Positions 1 to 5,456 of a stretch of DNA of 7,411 nucleotides are shown here, piece by piece (the stretch's first letter is position 1; every line of letters begins with the position of its first letter). The translations under genes and the position numbers were made by a program. Source of the DNA: Brevundimonas sp. (GTDB taxonomy: Bacteria; Pseudomonadota; Alphaproteobacteria; Caulobacterales; Caulobacteraceae); assembly GCA_020253595.1 (NCBI GenBank), contig JADCBH010000033.1, positions 1 through 7,411 of the forward strand. The letters run 5' to 3'. The notes beneath the pieces are model-generated. The model did no database searches, was not told the origin of the DNA, and was given only the letters and a program-made list of their open reading frames with translations.

Positions 1-1342
1 CGCCCGCGATCGTCAGCAGCGAGCCGGGGCGGACGTACTTGGACAGCTCATGGGCGATCATGGCCCCGCGCCGGTTCCAGCCGATGATCAGGGTGCGCTC
101 GGCCTTCCTGCGAACGGCCTTGGGCGCACGGATGGCGGAGCTGTCGATCAGGGCCTCGTCCGGCGTGGTCAGGCGGATGGACGCGTCATCCTCGGCGATG
201 ATGATAGCGCGGCACCCTTCACCAATGACCTCGTCCATAGGCGGGTTCATGCGGGTTCGGCCGTCCGGATAGCGCAGGCCGATCAAGGCCGAGTCGCGAT
301 AACCCATGAGGGCTTCGCCATAGGTCTTGCCGACCAGGTCCTTGAGCTCGGTCGTGTAGATTTCGCAGCCGTCAAAATCGAGCAGTTCCGAATAGACCGC
401 GCTGAGGCCCGCCTGACGGCTGGACTGCACGACGATGCGCGAGATCAGGTCGTCGGCCAGCACCAGCTGGACCTCGTCGCCGCCCACGATGCGCGCCACC
501 TCGGCGTTCTCGGAGTCCCTAAGTTCGGCGGCGATCAGGTAGCGCTCCTCGCGCCGCTTGGGATCATTGGTCAGGGCCAGGACCGTCTTGATCACCTGGC
601 TGTCGGGATCCTCGGTTCCCTCCGGCGACACCACGATGATGGAACGGCAGGCTTGGGGATTGACGATGGCCAGGTCGAACAGGTCCGTCGGATCGCCTGA
701 GCGGCAGATGATTTGGGTGTTCTTGAGATCGGCGACCTTGTCGGCGATCTCGTCCTCCATCTCGACCTTGTCCTTGTTGGCCATGATCACGATGCGCGGA
801 TTCTTCCGGCTCTCGTTGGCGATCACCAGTTCGGAGATGATGTCGAAGACAGAGGCAGACCAGTTCAGGATGATGGTGTGGTCGGTCTCCAGCACGCGGG
901 AGCGGCCCTTGCGCGCCTCCTCGATCTTGGAGTCCAGGCCGGCCGAAATGACCGAAATCAAGGCCGAGAACACCAGGATGCCCATCGCCGTGACGAACAG
1001 GTTCAGTCCCCGGAAGGCCCAGCCGGCGTCACCCGCCACTGTGCCGGCGTCGGTGGTGCGCATCAGCGACTGCCACAGGGCCTCGATAAAGCTCCACCCG
1101 CCATCCGGCCCCCAGCGCGTGAGGGTCAGGACCGTGGCCGCGAACAGGATGGTGATCAGTGTAACGAGACCCAGCCAGCCGACCAGGGCCATCGCCCCGC
1201 CCGACATCGACTTGTCGAATCCGTACTTCAGGCGTTCGCCCAGGCTGGCGTCGCCCAGCTGGCGGTCCTTGATGGTGTTTGGTTTGGCGGCGCCCGCGCC
1301 CTTTGCGGTGCGCGCGGCATTGGCGCGAGTCAGTGAGCCCAT
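1..1342 (-). CDS. CASTOR/POLLUX-type RCK-domain ion channel, partial (C-terminus beyond left edge)
   Basis: The first 447 residues are visible; the stop codon lies outside the window. Residues 1-45 are a basic, soluble N-terminus ending in LKYGFDKSMSGG, which resembles the segment before the first helix in bacterial CASTOR/POLLUX-like proteins. A membrane helix spans about 50-74, a re-entrant pore loop about 84-103 (RTTDAGTVAGD), and a second helix about 110-134. An RCK/TrkA-N-like domain begins near 154 (HTIILNWS, with a degenerate glycine motif) and a second Rossmann-like repeat begins at 416 (RTLIIGWNRRG). The pore has DAG, like the plant CASTOR/POLLUX filter ADAGNHA, rather than the GYG of classical potassium channels. 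Plant relatives are nuclear-envelope cation channels; bacterial members are thought to be inner-membrane channels and are little studied. The family usually exceeds 600 residues, so about one third is missing. ATG at 1342 is chosen although its ribosome binding site is weak; an in-frame GTG at 1423 is possible but overlaps the predicted promoter. Family assignment is fairly sure; ion selectivity and ligand are unknown. Confidence 0.82.
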   Translation of the reverse strand, partial: MGSLTRANAARTAKGAGAAKPNTIKDRQLGDASLGERLKYGFDKSMSGGAMALVGWLGLVTLITILFAATVLTLTRWGPDGGWSFIEALWQSLMRTTDAGTVAGDAGWAFRGLNLFVTAMGILVFSALISVISAGLDSKIEEARKGRSRVLETDHTIILNWSASVFDIISELVIANESRKNPRIVIMANKDKVEMEDEIADKVADLKNTQIICRSGDPTDLFDLAIVNPQACRSIIVVSPEGTEDPDSQVIKTVLALTNDPKRREERYLIAAELRDSENAEVARIVGGDEVQLVLADDLISRIVVQSSRQAGLSAVYSELLDFDGCEIYTTELKDLVGKTYGEALMGYRDSALIGLRYPDGRTRMNPPMDEVIGEGCRAIIIAEDDASIRLTTPDEALIDSSAIRAPKAVRRKAERTLIIGWNRRGAMIAHELSKYVRPGSLLTIAG

Positions 1343-1416
1343 GGTGTGGCAGTCGGTCCCCGATACGTCGCCGGTCCCCCTGACCGGCGTTCCTCCGTGG
1401 ACGAAGAGAAATGGTC

Positions 1417-1441
1417 GTTCCACAGGGATCGCTGTCGTCAA
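1417..1441 (-). promoter_or_regulatory. Putative housekeeping promoter of the channel gene
   Basis: Read on the minus strand, TTGACGA (1441-1435) is followed after 10 nt by TGTGGAAC (1424-1417). This matches six of seven positions of the Caulobacter -35 element and five of eight of the -10 GCTANAWC. It would start transcription near 1410 and give a leader of about 68 nt before the ATG at 1342. It was found by eye only, and the -10 match is modest. Confidence 0.35.
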
Positions 1442-1443
1442 TA

Positions 1444-1458
1444 GTGATCTCTGATCAC
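1444..1458. promoter_or_regulatory. Perfect palindrome between divergent promoters, candidate operator
   Basis: GTGATC-TCT-GATCAC is a perfect inverted repeat with 6-bp arms and a 3-bp centre. It begins 2 nt beyond the predicted -35 of the channel gene (1435-1441) and ends 1 nt before the predicted -35 of gloA (1460-1465). Its centre at 1451 lies at about -41 to -44 from both inferred start sites, the usual position of a class II activator site. A dimeric helix-turn-helix regulator is the natural candidate. The spacing is one base off both the CRP (GTGA-N6-TCAC) and FNR (TTGAT-N4-ATCAA) patterns, so no family is assigned. Confidence 0.4.
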
Positions 1459-1459
1459 C

Positions 1460-1488
1460 TTGGGAAGCTGACGGTTTCCGACTAAAGC
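1460..1488 (+). promoter_or_regulatory. Putative gloA promoter
   Basis: TTGGGA (1460-1465) is separated by 17 nt from TAAAGC (1483-1488). Read as the Caulobacter 8-mer, ACTAAAGC (1481-1488) matches six of eight positions of GCTANAWC, while the -35 is poor. A start near 1495 would leave a leader of about 28 nt with a GAGGG Shine-Dalgarno. The weak -35 next to a palindrome is what an activator-dependent promoter would look like, but this is inferred by eye. Confidence 0.35.
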
Positions 1489-1512
1489 ACCCTGATCCCC
1501 AACCGCTGCCGC

Positions 1513-1517
1513 GAGGG
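1513..1517 (+). promoter_or_regulatory. gloA Shine-Dalgarno
   Basis: GAGGG lies 5 nt before the ATG at 1523 and supports that start, which also places the metal ligand His at residue 5 as in E. coli GloA. Confidence 0.6.
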
Positions 1518-1522
1518 TCGTC

Positions 1523-1963
1523 ATGCGCTATCTGCACACCATGGTCCGCGTCAGGGACCTGGACGCGTCTCTCCGCTTCTGGACCGACCTTCTGGGCCTT
1601 CGGGAGGTCCGGCGGCTGGAGAATGAGCAGGGCCGCTTCACTCTTGTGTTCCTGGCCGCGCCCAGGTACCTCGACCGGTCCGCGGCCGAGCGCGCCCCGG
1701 AGGTCGAACTGACCTACAACTGGGACCCGGAGGACTACACCGGCGGTCGCAACTTCGGCCACCTAGCCTACAAGTTCGACAACATCTACGCGGCCTGCCA
1801 GCGGTTACTGGACGGAGGCGTGGTGATCAACCGCCCCCCGCGCGACGGGCGCATGGCCTTCGTCCGTTCCCCGGACGGCATTTCCATCGAGCTGCTACAG
1901 GAGGGCGAGCCTCTCGCCCCGGCCGAGCCATGGGCGTCCATGCCCAATACCGGTAGCTGGTAG
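1523..1963 (+). CDS. gloA: Glyoxalase I (lactoylglutathione lyase), VOC superfamily
   Basis: This 146-residue protein aligns closely with E. coli GloA (135 residues): MRYLHTMVRVRDL matches MRLLHTMLRVGDL, and the ELTYNW and FGHLAYKFDN segments are preserved. The four metal ligands of the family are all present as H5, E62, H80 and E123. The two beta-alpha-beta-beta-beta modules cover about residues 2-66 and 76-125. It isomerises the hemithioacetal of methylglyoxal and glutathione to S-D-lactoylglutathione in the cytoplasm, the first step of the glyoxalase pathway. The short form and E. coli-like ligands suggest a nickel or cobalt rather than zinc enzyme, which is an inference. ATG at 1523 has GAGGG at 1513-1517, 5 nt upstream. 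The gene is divergent from the RCK channel across 180 nt and converges on a membrane-protein gene with a 6-nt gap. A related VOC enzyme with another substrate is possible but less likely. Confidence 0.88.
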   Translation: MRYLHTMVRVRDLDASLRFWTDLLGLREVRRLENEQGRFTLVFLAAPRYLDRSAAERAPEVELTYNWDPEDYTGGRNFGHLAYKFDNIYAACQRLLDGGVVINRPPRDGRMAFVRSPDGISIELLQEGEPLAPAEPWASMPNTGSW

Positions 1964-1969
1964 GCGTCT

Positions 1970-2398
1970 TCAGCGGCCGTAGGCGACCCGGTGCAGCGTC
2001 CATCCGGCCGCCGCGCCGGGGATGGCCAGCGTTGCAGCCAGGGCCCATGGTTCCCAGGCCGGAGCCGGTTCGCCCATCGCCAGGATGATGACGGCTCCTG
2101 CGGCCGTGCAAACGGTTGCACCCGCAACAACGGCGTCACGCCGTGTCGTCCGCCCTAGACGAAGCAGAACAAGCCACGCCGGTGTGCCGATGACGATCAG
2201 GCCGACCAGAAAGACGACCAGCGCGTAAAGAAAGGCGACCGGCGTGATCCACAGGCCCTCCAGCATCCTGTCTGGCACCTCGTTCATGATCTGGGCGACG
2301 ATCCCGACGACGGTAAACCCGACGGCCACGATCGCGGCCCCCACCGCCGAAGCCGCCGGATAGGCCAGAAGCACGGCGCCCCATCCTCGCGTTTTCAT
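1970..2398 (-). CDS. Small four-helix integral membrane protein of unknown function
   Basis: I do not recognise the family. With the start chosen here the protein has 142 residues and is almost entirely hydrophobic: helices at about 6-36, 50-80, 89-107 and 114-135, joined by short loops (NEVPDRMLEG, then the basic LGRTTRRD, then GEPAPAWEP). The basic loop and short basic N-terminus (MKTRGWG) suggest both ends and the second loop are cytoplasmic. No catalytic or metal-binding motif is visible. The frame stays open up to a GTG at 2425 (151 residues), but GAGGGG at 2410-2405 lies 6 nt before the ATG at 2398 and 3 nt before an ATG at 2401. A promoter match also places the transcript start near 2423, which leaves no leader for the GTG. 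The gene is divergent from polA and converges on gloA with a 6-nt gap. It could be a stress or envelope accessory protein, but nothing in the sequence shows this. Confidence 0.7.
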   Translation of the reverse strand: MKTRGWGAVLLAYPAASAVGAAIVAVGFTVVGIVAQIMNEVPDRMLEGLWITPVAFLYALVVFLVGLIVIGTPAWLVLLRLGRTTRRDAVVAGATVCTAAGAVIILAMGEPAPAWEPWALAATLAIPGAAAGWTLHRVAYGR

Positions 2399-2404
2399 CA
2401 TCCG

Positions 2405-2410
2405 CCCCTC
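2405..2410 (-). promoter_or_regulatory. Shine-Dalgarno deciding the start of the membrane protein
   Basis: GAGGGG (minus strand, 2410-2405) is followed by CGG and then tandem ATG codons at 2401 and 2398. The 6-nt spacing favours the second ATG. The GTG at 2425 lies upstream of this site and has no comparable purine-rich sequence before it. Confidence 0.55.
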
Positions 2411-2429
2411 AAGGTTCCTGATCACGCCA

Positions 2430-2457
2430 GACGAAGCCTTTGGGCACCCCTCGTCAA
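2430..2457 (-). promoter_or_regulatory. Putative promoter of the membrane-protein gene
   Basis: On the minus strand TTGACGA (2457-2451), a 13-nt spacer and GCTTCGTC (2437-2430) match the Caulobacter housekeeping consensus TTGACGS-N10-14-GCTANAWC at six of seven and six of eight positions. This is the best promoter match in the window. Transcription would begin near 2423 and give a leader of about 25 nt carrying the GAGGGG ribosome binding site. Confidence 0.5.
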
Positions 2458-2493
2458 GCTCGCAAAAGCTGACAGCCTGAAACGGCCGGGCGC

Positions 2494-2522
2494 GTGACGC
2501 GGGCCGGCCTGCCGCCTATGGT
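2494..2522 (+). promoter_or_regulatory. Putative polA promoter giving a leaderless message
   Basis: GTGACG (2494-2499) and TATGGT (2517-2522) are exactly 17 nt apart, each matching four of six positions of TTGACA/TATAAT. Transcription starting 7-8 nt after the -10 would begin at 2529-2530, on the A of the ATG at 2530. There is no Shine-Dalgarno before that ATG, as expected for a leaderless transcript. Confidence 0.45.
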
Positions 2523-2529
2523 CGCCGCC

Positions 2530-5445
2530 ATGTCCGACGCCGCTGCGCCCAAAGCCGATGACCGCTCCCACACCCAGGCTGGCCCTCCGATCCGGCTGTG
2601 GCTGATCGACGCCTCGGCCTACATCTTCCGCGCCTACCACGCGCTTCCGCCCCTGACGCGCAAGTCCGACGGCCTGCCGGTCGGTGCCGTGCAGGGCTAT
2701 TGCAACATGCTGTGGAAGCTCCTGAAGGACATGAAGGGCGCCGACGGTCCGACGCACCTGGCCGCTATCTTCGACCATTCGGAAAAGACGTTCCGCAACG
2801 ACCTCTACGACCAGTACAAGGCCAACCGCTCGGCCCCGCCTGAGGACCTGATCCCCCAGTTCCCGCTGGTGCGGGATGCGACCCGCGCTTTCGGCGTTCA
2901 TTGCGTCGAACTGCCCGGCTTTGAGGCCGACGACCTGATCGCCACCTATGCCTGCAAGGCCCGGGACGCGGGCGGCGAATGCGTGATCGTCTCGTCCGAC
3001 AAGGACCTGATGCAGCTGATCGGGCCGTCGGTCGTCATGTGGGACCCGATGAAGGACCGTCGCCTGGCCGAAGAGGCGGTAATGGAGAAGTTCGGGGTTA
3101 CCCCGGACAAGATGATCGACCTTCAGGCTCTGATCGGCGACAGCGTCGACAACGTGCCGGGTGCGCCGGGAATCGGCCCCAAGACCGCCGCCCAGCTACT
3201 GGATGAATACGGCGACCTCGACACGCTTCTGGAGCGGGCAGGGGAGATCAAGCAGCCCAAGCGCCGCGAGACCCTGATCGAGCACCGTGAGCAGATCCTG
3301 CTGAGCCGCCAGCTGGTTCGCCTGACCTGCGACGCGCCTGCGCCAGAGCCGATCGAGGACTTCGTCGTGCGCGATCCCGATCCGGCGACCTTGTCGGCCT
3401 TCCTGGAGCTGATGGAATTTCGTTCGCTGGCCCGGCGGGTCGGCGACGGCAAACTGGACGGTCATGACGGCTCGGCCTTCGCCCCGCCGCGTCCTGTCGT
3501 CCCCCTGACCGCGCCGTTGATCTCGCCTCGCTACGCGCCACAGGCGGTGTCCGAAACGGTCGAGACCCAGACGTTCGACCACGATGCCTATCGCTGCATC
3601 CAGACGATGGAGGACCTTGACGCCTTCATCGCCCGCGCCACAGAGGTGGGCATCGTCGGCTTCGACACAGAGACTGATGCCCTGTCGGCGACCCATGCGG
3701 GCCTGTGCGGCGTGTCGCTGGCCATCGGGCCGAATGCCGCCTGTTACATCCCTCTGACCCACGAGCATCCACCTCTGGAAAGCAGCGGCGGACTGGACTT
3801 CGGCGGCGAGGGCGACGCGCGAGAGCCTCTGATCCAGTTGGACAAGCCCACGGTTCTGGCGCGGCTCAAGACTGTGCTCGAAGATCCGGCCGTTCTGAAG
3901 GTGGTCCAGAACGGCAAGTACGACCTGGCCGTCATGGCCCGGGACGGCATCCGCGTGGCGCCGATCGACGACACCATGCTGATTTCCTACGTGCTGGAGG
4001 GCGGGCTGCACGGTCACGGCATGGACGAGCTCAGCCGGCTCCACCTCGGCCATGACCCGATCCCGTTCAAGCAGGTCGCCGGGACGGGCAAGGCCCAGAA
4101 ATCCTTCAAGCACGTCGAGCTGAAGCCCGCGACGGCCTACGCCGCCGAGGACGCCGACGTGACGCTGCGGCTCTGGCGCATCCTGAAGCCCCGGCTGGCG
4201 GAGGAGGGGTTGGCGACCGTCTATGAGACGCTGGAGCGCGGCATGCCCGCCGTCCTGGCCGACATGGAGTTGGCCGGCATTCGCATCGACCCGGACCGCC
4301 TGCGCCGTCTGTCGTCGGAGTTCGGGTTGAAGATGGCCGAGCTTGAGGCCCGCGCCCATGAGATCGCCGGCCGCCCTTTCAACATCGGCAGCCCCAAGCA
4401 GATCGGCGACATCCTGTTTGGCGAGATGAACCTGCCCGGCGGCAAGAAGACCGCCACCGGCCAATGGGGCACCGACGCCAGCGTGCTGGAAGAGCTGGCC
4501 CTGACGCACGACCTGCCGCGCGCCATTCTGGACTGGCGCCAGCTCTCCAAGCTCAAGGGTACCTATACCGACGCCCTGGTCGCCGCCGCCGATCCCGCTA
4601 CCGACCGGGTGCACACCTCCTACCAGCTGGCGGCCGCCACGACCGGACGTCTGGCCTCGTCGGACCCCAACCTGCAGAACATCCCGATCCGCACTGAGAC
4701 CGGCCGTCAGATCCGCCAGGCCTTCATCGCGCGCGACGGCCATGTCCTGATCTCGGCGGACTACAGCCAGATCGAGCTGCGGCTGCTGGCCCACATCGGC
4801 GACATCCCCGAGCTGAAACGCGCTTTCAAGGCGGGCATCGACATTCACACGGCGACGGCGTCGGAGATGTTCGGCGTGCCCGTCGACCAGATGGACCCGG
4901 AGACGCGCCGCCGCGCCAAGGCCATCAACTTCGGCATCGTTTACGGCATCTCCGCCTTCGGTCTGGCCGCCCAGCTGGGCATCGATCAGGGCGAGGCCGG
5001 GGCCTATATCAAGACCTACTTCGAACGCTTCCCAGGCATCCGCGCCTATATGGACAAGACCCGGGCGGAGGTCCGCGAGCAGGGCTACGTCTCGACCGTC
5101 TTCGGCCGCAAGATCCACATCCCGGCCATCCATTCCAAGTCGGGGGCCGAGCGCCAGTTCGGCGAGCGGGCTGCCATCAACGCCCCGATCCAGGGTGCCG
5201 CCGCCGACATCATCCGCCGCGCCATGATGCGCATGCCCGTTGCACTCTGCGAGGCCGGTCTGGCGACCCGCATGCTGCTCCAGGTCCACGACGAACTGGT
5301 GTTCGAAGCGCCCCAAGCCGAGGCCGACCTCGCCATTGCCCTGATCCGCAAGGTCATGGAAGGCGCCTCAGAGCCCGCGGTGGGCCTGACGGTTCCGCTG
5401 GTCGTCGACGCGCGCGCGGCGAAGAACTGGGACGAGGCGCACTAG
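2530..5445 (+). CDS. polA: DNA polymerase I with 5' nuclease, proofreading and polymerase domains
   Basis: This 971-residue enzyme fills gaps, removes RNA primers from Okazaki fragments and repairs DNA. Three domains follow in order. The 5' nuclease (about 20-310) keeps the acidic metal ligands D27, D82, E132, D134, D135, D157, D159, D204 and D207, plus a helix-hairpin-helix (PGIGPKTAAQLL). The 3'-5' exonuclease (about 355-560) keeps the DEDDy set: D379 and E381 in FDTETD, D465 in NGKYD, Y537 and D541 in YAAED, so proofreading should be active. The polymerase domain (about 570-971) has motif A with D744 (SADYSQIELR), the O helix with R793, K797, F801 and Y805 (AKAINFGIVYG), and motif C with H920, D921, E922 (VHDELVF). 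F801 matches the wild-type residue that discriminates against dideoxynucleotides. Compared with the 928-residue E. coli enzyme it has a longer proline-rich linker after the 5' nuclease and an insertion after HEHPPL, both seen in alphaproteobacteria. The frame is open from a GTG at 2494, but that codon overlaps the predicted promoter, so ATG 2530 is preferred. Confidence 0.97.
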   Translation: MSDAAAPKADDRSHTQAGPPIRLWLIDASAYIFRAYHALPPLTRKSDGLPVGAVQGYCNMLWKLLKDMKGADGPTHLAAIFDHSEKTFRNDLYDQYKANRSAPPEDLIPQFPLVRDATRAFGVHCVELPGFEADDLIATYACKARDAGGECVIVSSDKDLMQLIGPSVVMWDPMKDRRLAEEAVMEKFGVTPDKMIDLQALIGDSVDNVPGAPGIGPKTAAQLLDEYGDLDTLLERAGEIKQPKRRETLIEHREQILLSRQLVRLTCDAPAPEPIEDFVVRDPDPATLSAFLELMEFRSLARRVGDGKLDGHDGSAFAPPRPVVPLTAPLISPRYAPQAVSETVETQTFDHDAYRCIQTMEDLDAFIARATEVGIVGFDTETDALSATHAGLCGVSLAIGPNAACYIPLTHEHPPLESSGGLDFGGEGDAREPLIQLDKPTVLARLKTVLEDPAVLKVVQNGKYDLAVMARDGIRVAPIDDTMLISYVLEGGLHGHGMDELSRLHLGHDPIPFKQVAGTGKAQKSFKHVELKPATAYAAEDADVTLRLWRILKPRLAEEGLATVYETLERGMPAVLADMELAGIRIDPDRLRRLSSEFGLKMAELEARAHEIAGRPFNIGSPKQIGDILFGEMNLPGGKKTATGQWGTDASVLEELALTHDLPRAILDWRQLSKLKGTYTDALVAAADPATDRVHTSYQLAAATTGRLASSDPNLQNIPIRTETGRQIRQAFIARDGHVLISADYSQIELRLLAHIGDIPELKRAFKAGIDIHTATASEMFGVPVDQMDPETRRRAKAINFGIVYGISAFGLAAQLGIDQGEAGAYIKTYFERFPGIRAYMDKTRAEVREQGYVSTVFGRKIHIPAIHSKSGAERQFGERAAINAPIQGAAADIIRRAMMRMPVALCEAGLATRMLLQVHDELVFEAPQAEADLAIALIRKVMEGASEPAVGLTVPLVVDARAAKNWDEAH

Positions 5446-5456
5446 GGCCTCAGGCC
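5446..5456. repeat. Short palindrome at the polA / unknown-gene convergent junction
   Basis: GGCCT-C-AGGCC is a perfect inverted repeat starting directly after the polA stop codon and covering the last codons and stop of the opposing gene. The arms are only 5 bp, the hairpin would be tight, and no T-run follows on either strand. It could take part in bidirectional termination but does not meet the usual intrinsic-terminator pattern. Confidence 0.25.

Noticed and set aside
50..1454. Plus-strand open frames (50-700, 558-1454, 713-1336) opposite the channel gene
   Set aside because: The minus strand encodes a recognisable channel through the whole stretch; the plus-strand frames overlap each other and have no family features.
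1444..1458. Naming the palindrome a CRP or FNR site
   Set aside because: Half-site spacing is GTGA-N7-TCAC and TGAT-N5-ATCA, one base too long for either consensus. Only a generic operator is supported.
2422..2901. A 159-codon minus-strand frame overlapping the 5' part of polA
   Set aside because: It covers the polA promoter and conserved nuclease codons, with no motif or ribosome binding site; it is a shadow frame.
3196..5316. A 706-codon open frame antisense to polA
   Set aside because: It is a GC-rich shadow of polA: composition is dominated by Gly, Arg, Ala, Val, Asp and Leu, no domain is visible, and polA beneath it has all catalytic motifs.
5446..5456. Intrinsic terminator for polA
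   Set aside because: Only 5-bp arms with a one-base centre and no T-run on either strand.
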